Notes: generated by a model not told the origin, from the sequence alone. A stretch of 64,000 nucleotides of DNA from Paeniglutamicibacter psychrophenolicus (GCF_030812255.1 NZ_JAUSSH010000020.1:19008-83007); one strand, 5' to 3'; shown: positions 1 through 8,647, counted from the stretch's first letter. Program-made: numbers and translations.

Positions 1-1
1 C

Positions 2-100
2 TTCTGGAGCCTCGGCTCCTGGTTGCTGGCCATTCTTGGCGGGCTCATTGTGGCCGGTGTCTACGGAGCCATTACCGGACGCAACAAGGCTGCCACCTGA
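2..100 (+). CDS. C-terminal end of a small membrane protein (GlsB/YeaQ/YmgE-like), partial
   Basis: Only the last 32 codons are in the window, read in frame from base 2 to the TGA at 98-100. They encode one hydrophobic helix rich in glycine and small residues, then a short basic tail (GRNKAAT). This looks like the last membrane segment of the transglycosylase-associated/GlsB-YeaQ-YmgE small membrane proteins, which are common stress-induced proteins of unknown biochemical role. The family call rests on one helix and is tentative. A strong hairpin follows 27 bases later, so the gene ends its transcription unit here. Confidence 0.4.
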   Translation, partial: FWSLGSWLLAILGGLIVAGVYGAITGRNKAAT

Positions 101-127
101 TTTGCGGTCATTCTGTGCGTTGTGCGC

Positions 128-159
128 CTGTGGCCCCGGTCTTCGGACCGGGGCCACAG
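128..159 (+). terminator. Perfect 14-bp stem with a UUCG tetraloop
   Basis: Bases 128-141 pair without mismatch with 146-159 around the loop TTCG (142-145), an especially stable tetraloop. There is no long T tract, which is usual for actinobacterial terminators. It lies just downstream of the partial membrane protein and, being symmetric, could also stop minus-strand transcription. Confidence 0.85.
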
Positions 160-742
160 ACATGGTCGGGTCCCGCCACGCGGCCATGCTCCGGTCGCGA
201 AGAGCCCGTCGACCTTCGAATTCGGAAGTGGGACGCGGCACATGCCCGCCAGTTTTCAGACAATGCTGCGCGTAAGCGCCTCCTCGGGCAAATGACGACC
301 GAGGTTGCCCGGTCCGTGGCGTTGTGCCGACACCCGTCTCGGGGGCCCCTCGAATCCCTCGCCGACCGAATCGCCGGTGAAACTCTTGGGCACGGCCGCG
401 GGTGACGTCGTTTCCGCGCCGAGACCAGCGCCCTGGGCGGGGGCGCCTCGAAGGGGGTTTGCGAGCCGGCGCACGGGGCCCGGACGCCCTCCTGCCGCGG
501 GGCGGTCTTTACCACGTTCAGCTCGGCTTGTTGCGGAAGAAGCAGCAGGCAGATGCCAGCGTGGGGGCGCCGCGTTCCGGAACGGCACAGGTGTTGGACT
601 CGTCTCGGCAGCAACGGTTACCGGCTTTCCCGGCCCGACGTTCCGCGGGTCTGGCAGCGATCGGGAGCGGGACGGGTCCGGTGCAGCAACAGCTGCGAGG
701 CCACCAACGCCGGTGGTGCCGAACGAGACTATGCTTGGTCGC
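160..742. other. Region without a convincing gene
   Basis: About 580 bases between the terminator and the broken maleylpyruvate-isomerase-like gene. Open frames run through it on both strands, but they are proline/arginine-rich, overlap one another and show no family motif or ribosome-binding site. One frame is continuous with the pseudogene at 743, but its N-terminal extension does not look like protein. No RNA gene was recognised. Confidence 0.5.
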
Positions 743-1357
743 ATGACTGCTTCGTGGGATTCCTCACGTCAGGCCTTTGCCGACGCCACGCAGTGGTTCG
801 TGCAAACGTCCGCCCTGGTGCGTGGACGCCGGGACCAGCCTGGCTTGGGCGAATGGGATGTCCGCGCGCTCGTCGGCCACACGAGCCGCGCGCTGCTGAC
901 GGTTGAGACATACCTGGCCCGCCCGGCCCAGGCCGTCGACGTGGCTTCCGCCGCAGAATACTTCCAGGCGACCTAGGCCGAAGCCGCCGGCCCAGACGTC
1001 GCAACGCGCGGACGCAATGCGGGGACCGCACTTGGCGCCGACCCCCAGGGCACGGTGGAGGAGATCGCCGCACGCGTCCTCAAACTGGTCGATGCCCAGG
1101 AAGGCACCGAGCTAATCACAACGATCGCAGGTGGAATGAGGCTCCATGACTACCTGCCCAGCCGCACTTTCGAGTTGGCCGTGCACACGGCTGATCTCCG
1201 CACGGCACTCGGATTGCCCGTCGAGATTCCCGACACTGCTGCAACGCAGGCACTCAGGATTGTCTCCGAACTCGCCGTGGCCGGGGGCCTGGCAGGGCCG
1301 ATCCTTCTCGCCGCCACCGGCCGTTGCCACCTGCCGGCGGCCTTCACGGTGCTTTGA
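743..1357 (+). pseudogene. Mycothiol-dependent maleylpyruvate isomerase-like protein, broken by one in-frame TAG
   Basis: The first 77 codons (MTASWDSSRQ...) carry the start of the DinB-like/MDMPI N-terminal domain, including the LGEWDVRALVGHTSRAL segment where W-x-V-x-x-L-x-x-H supplies the metal-binding histidine. A TAG at 974-976 stops this frame. The same frame continues without any shift through GTVEEIAARVLKLVD, LPSRTFELAVHTADL (second conserved histidine) and ends at 1357. Family members are usually around 200 residues, which matches the joined length. They act in mycothiol-dependent isomerisation or detoxification. A single nonsense change is the simplest explanation; a sequencing error is possible. 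ATG at 731 is an alternative start. Confidence 0.75.
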
Positions 1358-1939
1358 GACACAGGGTGCCCGTGCCCATTCACTTCAGGCGGCGTTCCAG
1401 AAGGATGCGGGCGGCTGAACGGCTGGGAGGCCCAGCAAGCCCTCCTGCTTGGGCAAGGTGCCCTTGACGTTGGCATGGAGAAGCAAGCGACCGGCCTCGG
1501 CCCGGTCTTGACGACATTTGGGGTCCTGCCATGCTGGTTCTGCCCGACCCCGGATTCGTTCGCGGGCCTCGGCACCCTGGCGCGAGCGATTGTGGGCAGG
1601 TCCGTGGCGGTCGGTTCTGGTCACCTGGAGGCCCCGCGCCAGCATGCAGACAGCCAGGACCAGGTGCAGCCAGTTGCCGGCGGCTTTCTTCCTGCAGGCC
1701 GGGCTCGACCGTCGGGGAGCGGGCCGTCGGTCCTCGAGCTGCCGCCGCTCGCTGAAGGCACGGTTTCGGGAACGGGTCTGCAAACCCCCGTGAAACGCGC
1801 CCCGGGCTCGCAGGGAATTGTTCCTGGAGACCGGCAAGGCCCCCGCGGGACAGCCGCCTCACAGCCGGCTGTCCGCGGTCCCCGGGCCGCGGCGTGGGCA
1901 TGCAGAAGCCTTGGCGGCACGGCGCCGGGACAGTAGCGT
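1358..1939. other. Long intergenic region with one weak hairpin
   Basis: No coding frame here has a recognisable motif. Arginine-rich open frames exist on both strands and look like GC-driven noise, though a degraded gene cannot be excluded. A 9-bp hairpin at 1848-1874 (arms 1848-1856 and 1866-1874) could be a terminator. Confidence 0.45.
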
Positions 1940-1970
1940 GGGTTCCACGCATGCAGAATGCGTGGAACCC
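1940..1970 (+). promoter_or_regulatory. Perfect 13-bp inverted repeat in the leader of the stress-type module
   Basis: Bases 1940-1952 are the exact reverse complement of 1958-1970, separated by GCAGA. The repeat ends 30 bases before the TTG start at 2001. Placed there it could be an operator palindrome, an attenuator/terminator in the 5' leader or an mRNA-stabilising hairpin. No T tract follows it. Confidence 0.7.
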
Positions 1971-2000
1971 GTACCGCACGAAGAAACGAGGAAGCACGAC

Positions 2001-2288
2001 TTGTCAACGACACCACGCAAGGAAGAACTCGTTCAGGCCGGGCAGACCCCCCAGGGTGCCCGGGACGCATCCGGCGGCAAAGCGACCGCCGATGGCACCG
2101 TCGATCCATTCCAGGACCCCGAGATGCTGGCCGCTCGGCTGCCAGATGGCGAGGCCCTGGTTCCCGGGGCCGCAGATGGCTCCGGTTCCGACGGGTCCGA
2201 CACGGACCGGTTCGCAGCGGATCGGCCCGCCGGCAGCCCGGGATCCAATTCCGCCGACGAGGACGCGGACCGATTCGACGCTGGATAG
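2001..2288 (+). CDS. Small acidic hydrophilic protein, probably disordered
   Basis: 95 codons from a TTG start. The start is chosen because GAGGAA lies about 8 bases upstream and the frame is poor protein before it. The product (MSTTPRKEELVQAG...) is rich in Asp, Gly, Ser and Ala with no hydrophobic core, so it is likely disordered and cytosolic. No family was recognised. It is the first gene of a plus-strand series of two more small hydrophilic proteins, a DUF4235 protein and an SDR, and its stop lies four bases before an alternative ATG of the next gene, suggesting coupling. By composition and context it resembles actinobacterial stress-induced small proteins; that role is inference. Confidence 0.6.
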   Translation: MSTTPRKEELVQAGQTPQGARDASGGKATADGTVDPFQDPEMLAARLPDGEALVPGAADGSGSDGSDTDRFAADRPAGSPGSNSADEDADRFDAG

Positions 2289-2319
2289 TCCGATGCCCAC
2301 CGTACCGGGAGGAAAAATC

Positions 2320-3411
2320 GTGGTCGGGCTCATCGCCGATCCCGGCCTGCCGCTGTCGTTGGCCCTGGGACTGAAGACATCCATTCCCGCAACCCTGGAA
2401 CGCGAACTCGACTCCGGCATGCCCTGGGAAGTGGAAGTCAAGGAATTCTCCCTGCCACTGGACGACCAAGGGGAAGTGGAGCTCAATGCCCATTCGGGCC
2501 GGCTGCGCGAACTGAACGGATGGGACTACCTGGTCTACCTGACCGACCTGCCCAAGTTCGAGAACGGGGAACCCTTGGCCACCGGCCTCAACGCCGGATA
2601 CGGCTCCGCGGTCGTCGTCCTGCCGGCACTGGGATTTGTCCGCAGCAACCGCCTTCGCCGCGCCGTGGTGCAGGCGCTGGCCTCCCTGCACGGGGTCAAG
2701 GATCCGTATCTTGATGCTGATGGCCGGCTGGATCCCCAGGCGGACCCGTTCTCCGTCGAACGCCGGATCGAGCCCGCCGACGCGGGCGAGGATGCCTTTC
2801 AGACCAACAAGGGGTTGCGGGGCCGACTCCTGCTGCTGGTGGGCATGGTGCGCAGCAACCAGCCGTGGCGGCTGGTGCCGCGGCTGTCGTCGGCCATGGC
2901 CGCGGCGCTGGCCACCGGCGCATTCGGCGTTTTCTACACCAGCATCTGGAGCATGGCGGACTACCTGCCGCCCCAACGCCTGGCCACCATCAGCGTGCTT
3001 TCGATATTGGTCATGGGCAGTTGGCTCGTGTTGCACAACGGGCTGTGGGAGACCCCTGTCGGGGCCCGCCACACCGAAAAACGCGTGGTGTACAACGTGG
3101 CGACGCTGGCAACCATCTTCCTGGCCATCCTGTTGATGTATCTGGCCCTTTTTGCCATCATCCTTGTCGGGGCCCTGGTCATCATCGACGCCCGTTTCCT
3201 GGCCATCGAACTGGGCCACGACGTCGGTTTCGGGGAGTATGTGAACCTGTCCTGGCTGGCGTCGTCGCTGGGCACCATTGCCGGTGCCGTCGGGTCGAGT
3301 CTCGACGATGAGCAATCCGTACGCAAGGCGACATTCAGTCGCCGGGAATATGACCGGCGGCAAATAACCCTGGACGAGGACACGGAACATGAGGCTGCCA
3401 GGGATGACTAG
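2320..3411 (+). CDS. Conserved actinobacterial membrane protein with an N-terminal soluble domain
   Basis: 363 residues from GTG. This start has GGGAGGA at 2307-2313 with a six-base spacer; an in-frame ATG at 2293 has no such site but lies just after the preceding stop. Residues 1-170 form a soluble region that begins on a beta strand (VGLIADPGLPLSLALG) and contains a DYLVYLTDLP segment. Four hydrophobic segments follow at about 186-208, 224-243, 260-288 and 310-327, then a charged tail ending EAARDD. No enzymatic motif or named domain was identified. Position in the stress-type module suggests a cell-envelope role, which is inference. Confidence 0.75.
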   Translation: MVGLIADPGLPLSLALGLKTSIPATLERELDSGMPWEVEVKEFSLPLDDQGEVELNAHSGRLRELNGWDYLVYLTDLPKFENGEPLATGLNAGYGSAVVVLPALGFVRSNRLRRAVVQALASLHGVKDPYLDADGRLDPQADPFSVERRIEPADAGEDAFQTNKGLRGRLLLLVGMVRSNQPWRLVPRLSSAMAAALATGAFGVFYTSIWSMADYLPPQRLATISVLSILVMGSWLVLHNGLWETPVGARHTEKRVVYNVATLATIFLAILLMYLALFAIILVGALVIIDARFLAIELGHDVGFGEYVNLSWLASSLGTIAGAVGSSLDDEQSVRKATFSRREYDRRQITLDEDTEHEAARDD

Positions 3412-3556
3412 CCCAGGGGACCGCCGGGGCGGCACGGTTCCGGCAGCGGGACGGCGAACCGCCCGCAACGTTCCCGCCCGGAGCCTGACTGGACTTGGAG
3501 CAAGCGAAGCGCACACACAAGCGAAACACACAAGTGAAACACAAGGGAGAACAACC

Positions 3557-3805
3557 ATGAAACTGCTAGCCAAGGTACTCGGAACGGCGGTCTCGATCGC
3601 GGCCGGACTTCTCGGAGCCAAACTCATCGGCAGCATCTGGAAGGGTGCCACCGGAGAAAATCCGCCCACGCCGGCCAATCCGGAGGTCCAGCAACGGGCA
3701 ACCCTGGGCAAGGCCCTGGCGTTCGCGGCAATCTCGGGCGCCAGCGCTGCCATCATCCAGGCCATGACCAAGCGCTGGACCGGGAAGCTGTCCCACAAAG
3801 GGTAG
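3557..3805 (+). CDS. DUF4235 family small membrane protein
   Basis: 82 residues, preceded by AGGGAGA seven bases before the ATG. An N-terminal hydrophobic helix with a glycine face (VLGTAVSIAAGLLGAKLIG) is followed by WKGATGENPPTP, an Arg/Gln linker and a second helix with ALAFAAISGASAAIIQAM, ending in the basic WTGKLSHKG. This layout and the W-x-x-x-TG-x-x-PP signature fit DUF4235, a family of unknown function common in actinobacteria and often beside stress genes. It follows the membrane protein by about 145 bases and precedes a small hydrophilic protein on the same strand. Confidence 0.75.
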   Translation: MKLLAKVLGTAVSIAAGLLGAKLIGSIWKGATGENPPTPANPEVQQRATLGKALAFAAISGASAAIIQAMTKRWTGKLSHKG

Positions 3806-3871
3806 CGCGCCGCCTGCAACCACCGGCAGGCGACGCTGCACCGGAACCACACCAGAGAAAGGAAACACACC

Positions 3872-4090
3872 ATGGGACACCAAGGAAACCAAGGCCGCGG
3901 CGGACCGGGACAGGAACCGCCGCCGCCGAAGAACAACAAGGCGGCCGAAAAATCCGCCCGTCCGGACACCGACGATGTGCCGTCGACGGAGGAAGAAATC
4001 AAGCCGGGCCTGAACCAGGACACCTCCCCGGGTGCTCCCTTCTCGTCCGAGCCGCGGGACGAGGCAGCCGGGTCGGCAGGGCGCCAGTAG
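3872..4090 (+). CDS. Small hydrophilic, proline/charge-rich protein
   Basis: 72 residues, with GAAAGGA upstream of the ATG. The sequence starts MGHQGNQGRGGPGQEPPPP and continues with Lys, Asp, Glu and Pro and almost no large hydrophobic residues, so it is predicted to be disordered. No domain was recognised. It shares composition with the products at 2001-2288 and 5201-5416, and the three bracket the DUF4235 and SDR genes. That suggests a co-regulated protective (osmotic or desiccation) set, which is inference. Confidence 0.6.
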   Translation: MGHQGNQGRGGPGQEPPPPKNNKAAEKSARPDTDDVPSTEEEIKPGLNQDTSPGAPFSSEPRDEAAGSAGRQ

Positions 4091-4219
4091 GCACCGCCCG
4101 CCGTTGCGCCAAGGCCGCCCCGGTGCTCGATGCGGATTCGTTGCCAAGGGCCCGTGGTGTGTCGTAGCGTAAAAAACACGACCCGAATCGTCCATGCCAA
4201 GGCAACTGGAGGAACGCAC

Positions 4220-5137
4220 ATGCAAGACCCCAGCATCCCGGATTCCGACGACCAGCTGTCGCTGGACAATCCGGTCAAGCGCCACCCGAAGATATCCCCG
4301 CCGAAACAGGACCAGCCCGAGCCGGGCCTCGACGCGAAGCTCGAGCCCCGGGCAGACCACGGCGAGGAGTCCTACGTCGGCACCGGAAGGCTCAAGGGCC
4401 GCAAGGCACTGGTCACCGGCGGGGACTCGGGCATCGGCGCCGCCGTGGCCATTGCCTTCGCCCGGGAAGGCGCGGACGTGGCCATCGCCTACCTGCCCGC
4501 GGAGGAAGAAGACGCACGCAAGGTCATCTCGGTGATCGAGGCCGAAGGCCGGGTGGGCATCGGCCTGCCCGGAGACCTGCTGGGCGCGGGGTACCGCAAT
4601 TCGCTGGTCGACCAGGCAGCGGAGAAACTGGGCGGACTGGATATCCTGGTGAACAATGCCGGGAAGCAGATTGCCGTCGACAAGCTCGAGGACCTGGACG
4701 ACGAACAGGTCATGCAGACGTTCCAGGTCAATATCCTGGCGATGTTTTCCTTGACCCGTGCGGCCCTGAGGCATTTTCCGGACGGGGCCAGCGTCATCAA
4801 CACGACCTCGGTCCAGGCCTACGATCCCTCACCCACTCTCCTGGACTACGCCTCGACCAAGGCGGCGATCAATGCCTTCACCAAGGGGCTGGCCGTGCAG
4901 CTGGCACCGCGTGGCATCCGCGTCAACGCCGTGGCTCCGGGACCGATCTGGACCCCGCTGCAGGTGTCGGACGGCCAGCCAAAGGACAAGCTGCCCAAGT
5001 TCGGGCACAACGTGCCGCTGGGACGTGCCGGACAGCCGGTCGAGCTGGCCCCTGCCTATGTCTTTTTGGCTTCGGCCGAATCCAGCTACGTCGTGGGGGA
5101 AACCCTGAATGTCAACGGCGGCAAGTCGACTCCCTGA
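4220..5137 (+). CDS. SDR family oxidoreductase (general-stress/YghA-like)
   Basis: 305 residues, ATG preceded by GGAGGAA. A proline-rich leader of about 50 residues ([18 protein letters not shown]) precedes a classical Rossmann SDR. Visible features are the cofactor loop TGGDSGIG near residues 65-72, the NNAG motif near 144, catalytic Ser in NTTSVQAY, the YASTK pair near 210-214, and [13 protein letters not shown]. The extended N-terminus and Gly-Asp-Ser cofactor loop match the E. coli YghA and Bacillus general-stress dehydrogenase group, NAD(P)-dependent and usually sigma-B-type regulated. The substrate cannot be told from sequence. It is the only recognisable soluble enzyme of the module. 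Confidence 0.9.
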   Translation: MQDPSIPDSDDQLSLDNPVKRHPKISPPKQDQPEPGLDAKLEPRADHGEESYVGTGRLKGRKALVTGGDSGIGAAVAIAFAREGADVAIAYLPAEEEDARKVISVIEAEGRVGIGLPGDLLGAGYRNSLVDQAAEKLGGLDILVNNAGKQIAVDKLEDLDDEQVMQTFQVNILAMFSLTRAALRHFPDGASVINTTSVQAYDPSPTLLDYASTKAAINAFTKGLAVQLAPRGIRVNAVAPGPIWTPLQVSDGQPKDKLPKFGHNVPLGRAGQPVELAPAYVFLASAESSYVVGETLNVNGGKSTP

Positions 5138-5200
5138 GGAGCCTTCACACCCAGCGGCCCGGCGCCACCCGGGAGCCAAGAAAAGATCGGAGAGGACCCG

Positions 5201-5416
5201 ATGGGCGAGAAATCCATCCCCGAGAAGAACCAGAAAATGGGCAAAGGGGGAAACGAGGAGGAAGACCAGGCCAAGGGCCCCGACGCATCCTCCACCTCCA
5301 ACCCAGACCCCGTGGAGCAGAAAATCACCGGCCTGGAACCGGGCGGAGGCGTTCCTCCCGGGGAAACGCCCCCGGGCGAAGGATCCATGAGCCATGACCA
5401 GGGGCACGACGAGTAA
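5201..5416 (+). CDS. Small hydrophilic protein, DUF6480-like
   Basis: 71 residues, with GAGAGGA before the ATG. An acidic/lysine-rich N-terminal part (NQKMGKGGNEEEDQ) is followed by GLEPGGGVPPGETPPGEGSM, a Pro-Gly motif I associate with the DUF6480 actinobacterial small proteins, here without the membrane segment that longer members have. It lies 63 bases downstream of the SDR on the same strand and closes the module. Function is unknown. Confidence 0.6.
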   Translation: MGEKSIPEKNQKMGKGGNEEEDQAKGPDASSTSNPDPVEQKITGLEPGGGVPPGETPPGEGSMSHDQGHDE

Positions 5417-5961
5417 CCTGGACCTGGCTCCGAGCCGGAGTTCCACATTGCTGGCGCCGCGTGGAGCCGCGCCATGGCCGGCGGCCTTTGCCCGTCCGGC
5501 ACGCTGTATGGCTTGCGGACCCGCCGGGCTTCTCCCGGTGTCCGTCGGACCACGGTTCCGCGTACGGCCGGAAGGCGAAAAGCGGTCCGGTGCCGGGGCG
5601 GTATGCCTCTGCCACGGGGTCCAGGGGACTTTGATACCTGGCCCCCGGCGTCCACCTGCGCCGGGTGCACTCCCGGTGTCCGCGGGGGGAGAAGCGCCGC
5701 AGGTCCCTCCCGGTGCCACGTCTCCTCCACGTCAATGGACGGCAGCGGCCGGCGGGGTGGACCGGCGCGGCCGGTGTGGTGCACCTGCCGTTGTGCCGTC
5801 GCTGGCCTTTTCGACCACGCTGTCCGACTGGTTGTTGGCCCCAGCGGGCTTCTCCGGGGGGACAGGGCTGTTGGGCATCCCGTCCCACGATTGTGAGGTT
5901 CCGCGTGGATCGCGGGGATTTGCAGCGTGCCGGGGCCCGGCACGCTGGTATGGACATGTGG
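5417..5961. other. Region without a recognised gene
   Basis: About 545 bases between the end of the plus-strand stress-type module and the convergent DUF421 gene. Open frames on both strands are Arg/Pro/Gly-rich and lack motifs and ribosome-binding sites. No strong hairpin was found. Confidence 0.45.
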
Positions 5962-6444
5962 TCATCCGGGTTCGGGCTCTTCGGGGGAACCGTCCGATGG
6001 CGCGTGATCCTTGGCGAAGAAAGAGATCTTGCCATTGGGTTCGAGCACCGCAAGGTCGATGTCCGAGAGATTCCGGAATCCCTGTCCACGCGCAGCGGAC
6101 ATCAGATCGTTCGAGCCCATCCGTTCGGCACGCAACGCCTTGGTGTCCGGGCGGCCTTCGTGCAAGATGACCACGGGAGCCCCGTGGACCAGTCGACTGA
6201 GGTTGGGCCAGCGTGCATTTGCCCAACCCAACAGCACCGTCAGCAACGCCATGGTGCCAACGGCCATCAGCCCCCCTGCCACGGAATGGTCTTCTTGGGT
6301 GATGCCCTGCTGGACGAGGTCGCCCATGGTGATGAACAGCAATAGTTCGAACGAACTCAGTTCACCCAGCGTTGATCGTCCCACGGCCCGGGTAATGAGC
6401 CAGAGCACCAGGAATGTCACTGCAGCGCGAAGTACGATTTCCAT
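5962..6444 (-). CDS. DUF421 (YetF-like) membrane protein
   Basis: 160 residues. Three N-terminal membrane segments start EIVLRAAVTFLVLWLITRAV and include the typical GRSTLGELSSFELLLFITMGDLVQQ region. A small cytoplasmic alpha/beta domain follows with GAPVVILHEGRPD and LMSAARGQGFRNLSDIDLAVLEPNGKISF split by the conserved R-x-x-G-x-x, as in YetF/YcaP proteins of unknown function. The ATG at 6444 is chosen because it overlaps the upstream stop by one base (TAATG) and has GGAAGG eight bases before it. An ATG five codons earlier is less well placed. It is coupled to the membrane protein at 6444-6992. Confidence 0.85.
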   Translation of the reverse strand: MEIVLRAAVTFLVLWLITRAVGRSTLGELSSFELLLFITMGDLVQQGITQEDHSVAGGLMAVGTMALLTVLLGWANARWPNLSRLVHGAPVVILHEGRPDTKALRAERMGSNDLMSAARGQGFRNLSDIDLAVLEPNGKISFFAKDHAPSDGSPEEPEPG

Positions 6445-6992
6445 TAGAACACCTTCCAAAGCCTCAGTTTCGTGGATGCCACCAGATCGCCGTCGATGTA
6501 GACCTGGACATTCCCGTGGGCCCGCAGGTCGCTGTCTTCACTGACCGTGCCGTCGATGTCCAGGCGGAAAGTCTTTTCATCGGATGCGTCGTAATCGAGC
6601 ACGAGCAGGTGTCCGTCGCTGCTTTCCCCGTCCGGAGCGGGGGAAATGCCATACGTCGTGAAGGCATCCAGGTAGTCCTGCTCCACTTTGACGGTGATCG
6701 GGCCGGAGATCTTCTGCGCCGCGTGCAACGTGACGGTGATCTTCCCGTCCATGCCCGCCCTGCTGGTCCGCGGGGCGGAGACAGTGAGCTCGTAGCCCGG
6801 GGAACCGCCCGTGGAGGTGGTGTCCATGCCGAAGACATTGGCGAGGGATGCCAAGACGAACAGCGCCACGAGTGTCAGGATGATGCGACGGCCGATGCGC
6901 CCGCCCTTGTCATAGCCGGAATCAACCACATCGAAGAACGTCGAGCCGTCGGATGGATCCGCTGTTTCCGGGGGATCGAAGTCCTTGTCCAT
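6444..6992 (-). CDS. Single-pass membrane protein of unknown function, partner of the DUF421 gene
   Basis: 182 residues. An acidic cytoplasmic N-terminus (DKDFDPPETADPSDGSTFF) is followed by a membrane helix near residues 37-57 (IILTLVALFVLASLANVFG). The extracellular part is beta-rich with alternating hydrophobic residues (YELTVSAPRTSRAG, KITVTLHAAQ, GPITVKVEQDYLD), resembling an immunoglobulin-like fold. AGGATGA lies before the ATG. Its stop overlaps the DUF421 start, so the two are probably translated together. No family name was recognised. Confidence 0.7.
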   Translation of the reverse strand: MDKDFDPPETADPSDGSTFFDVVDSGYDKGGRIGRRIILTLVALFVLASLANVFGMDTTSTGGSPGYELTVSAPRTSRAGMDGKITVTLHAAQKISGPITVKVEQDYLDAFTTYGISPAPDGESSDGHLLVLDYDASDEKTFRLDIDGTVSEDSDLRAHGNVQVYIDGDLVASTKLRLWKVF

Positions 6993-7648
6993 GACTCATC
7001 CTAACCATGCCTCCACGCCCGAGCGGATCCTTCGGCGGGTGGCTGTTGCCGTCGGCCTGCTCGGAAGTTCATCCGACTGCGGCTTTTCCCGCCGCATGTG
7101 CCACGAAGACCTGCGTCCGGAATCGCGAATCCAGGTGGCACCGTGCCGCCCCGATGTCGCGGGGTCTTGGAACAGTGCCGCTCATGGAATCGGGCGGAAT
7201 TTAATAGCGCAGGGATGGGCAAGCCGGCGTAGGGCAGACGGGACTGTCGATGATCTCTTGACATGTGTAAGTTGAGGCAGACGATTCCGGCTGGTTTTAC
7301 ATAGGGGCAACCACCTATTCGGTGGCCCAATCAACGGGGGTCGGTTTCGGTGTGGTGATCGCCAATTTGTGCATGGTCCTCGAATTGAACCTATCAGCTG
7401 ACGGCCACTGAAATTGACCAGTGGCGGCATCTTGCGCAATGTCGGACACAGTGGAAAATGGCCTGTGGCGACAGGGCGTTGAGCGGCCGTTCGGGCGCTG
7501 TGCTGATGGTCTTCGGCTTCCTGGGCCATCGTGGGGTCCCGAGCTGTCCCAGCCTCCTCGCCAAGTTGCCCTTGGCGCACAAGCGGTCCGTCCCGGCCCA
7601 TGAATGGGCAGGGCCGGACTGCGTGTGGTTGGGATCCTGGTTTGTTTT
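6993..7648. other. Long intergenic region holding an IS21-like end fragment
   Basis: About 655 bases between two minus-strand genes. No intact gene is visible. It includes an IS21-like terminal motif at 7404-7425 and a less GC-rich stretch around 7250-7450, unlike its surroundings. Minus-strand frames from about 7182 to 7680 are interrupted and show no transposase motif I can name. Confidence 0.5.
7404..7425. mobile_element. IS21-family-like terminal motif, remnant
   Basis: GCCACTG (7404-7410) and CAGTGGC (7419-7425) form a perfect inverted repeat around AAATTGAC. The phrase CACTGAAATTGACCAGTG is typical, from memory, of the ends and intergenic repeats of IS21-family elements in actinobacteria. 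No istA or istB frame remains nearby, so this would be the scar of a lost or degraded element. Confidence 0.35.
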
Positions 7649-8647
7649 CTAGACGGCCGCGGCCTCGAGACGGTGGTCATCCTCGTTGGTGCGCAGGTTG
7701 CCGGAGTTGACCATCAGGCCCATCATGTCGAAAACCACGGTCGCCGCAGCCAGCGAGGTGATGTCCGCGTGGTCGTAGGCCGGGGCGACCTCCACCACGT
7801 CGGCGCCGACGATGTTGATGCCGTTGAGCCCGCGGAGCAGGCGCAGCAGTTCGCGGGAGTGCAGGCCGCCCATTTCGGGGGTGCCGGTACCCGGGGCGAA
7901 GGCCGGGTCCAAGACGTCGATGTCGACCGAGAGGTATACCGGGGTATCGCCCAGGCGCTCGCGCACCTTGGCGATGGCCGCCGGCACTCCAATGTCGTCG
8001 ATGTCGGTGCTGCGGATGATCTGGAAGCCGAATTCGTGGTCCCGCAGGAAGTCGTCCTGGTCGTAGACCGGGCCGCGGATGCCCACGTGCATCGATTTGT
8101 CCTCGATCAGCAGGCCCTCCTCGAAGGCCCGGCGGAACATGGTCCCGTGGGTGATCGGCTCGTCGAAGTAGGTGTCCCAGGTGTCCAGGTGGGCGTCGAA
8201 GTGCAGCAGGGCCACCGGTCCGTGGACCTTGTTGACGGCCCGCAGCATCGGCAGGGCTATGGTGTGGTCCCCGCCGACAGCGATGACCCGCTTGTCCTTG
8301 GCCATGAGGGGCAGGGCCTGCTCCTCGATCTGTTCCACGGCCTTGGCGATGTCGTACGGCGTGCAGGCCACGTCGCCGGCGTCGACGACCTGGACGGCCT
8401 CGACCGGGGTGACATCGAGCTCCACATGGTAGCCCGGGCGCAGCAGGCGGGAGGCCTCGCGGACCGCGGCGGGGCCGAAGCGGGCGCCGGGGCGGAAGGA
8501 CGTGCCGCCATCGAAGGGAACGCCAAGCACCGCGATGTCGTAGTCCGGGACGGCATCGATCTGCGGGAGTCTGGCGAAGGTGCCCAATCCGGCGAACCGG
8601 GGGACCTTGGTGGCTTCGACGGGGCCAATGGGCTGGTGCTTGCTCAT
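7649..8647 (-). CDS. speB: Agmatinase/guanidino-acid ureohydrolase family
   Basis: 332 residues. It hydrolyses a guanidino compound to an amine plus urea with a binuclear Mn centre, in the cytosol. The metal ligands are visible: GGDHTIAL (His), LLHFDAHLDTWD (Asp-His-Asp) and SVDIDVLDPAFAPGTGTPE (two Asp), with the family GxPFDGGTSFRPGARFGP near the N-terminus. Agmatinase, guanidinobutyrase and guanidinopropionase cannot be separated by eye, so the symbol is a family label. It overlaps the upstream MFS transporter by four bases (ATGA), and a PucR regulator is divergent. The set therefore looks like uptake and breakdown of one guanidino substrate. Confidence 0.88.
   Translation of the reverse strand: MSKHQPIGPVEATKVPRFAGLGTFARLPQIDAVPDYDIAVLGVPFDGGTSFRPGARFGPAAVREASRLLRPGYHVELDVTPVEAVQVVDAGDVACTPYDIAKAVEQIEEQALPLMAKDKRVIAVGGDHTIALPMLRAVNKVHGPVALLHFDAHLDTWDTYFDEPITHGTMFRRAFEEGLLIEDKSMHVGIRGPVYDQDDFLRDHEFGFQIIRSTDIDDIGVPAAIAKVRERLGDTPVYLSVDIDVLDPAFAPGTGTPEMGGLHSRELLRLLRGLNGINIVGADVVEVAPAYDHADITSLAAATVVFDMMGLMVNSGNLRTNEDDHRLEAAAV

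Noticed and set aside
1385..1837. Minus-strand frame as a transposase remnant
   Set aside because: Considered because of its basic composition, but no DDE, HTH or other transposase motif could be found.
1621..4278. Very long minus-strand open frame opposite the stress-type module
   Set aside because: It is antisense to several genes with ribosome-binding sites and family motifs, and its translation is compositionally unlike protein; GC-rich third positions keep it open.
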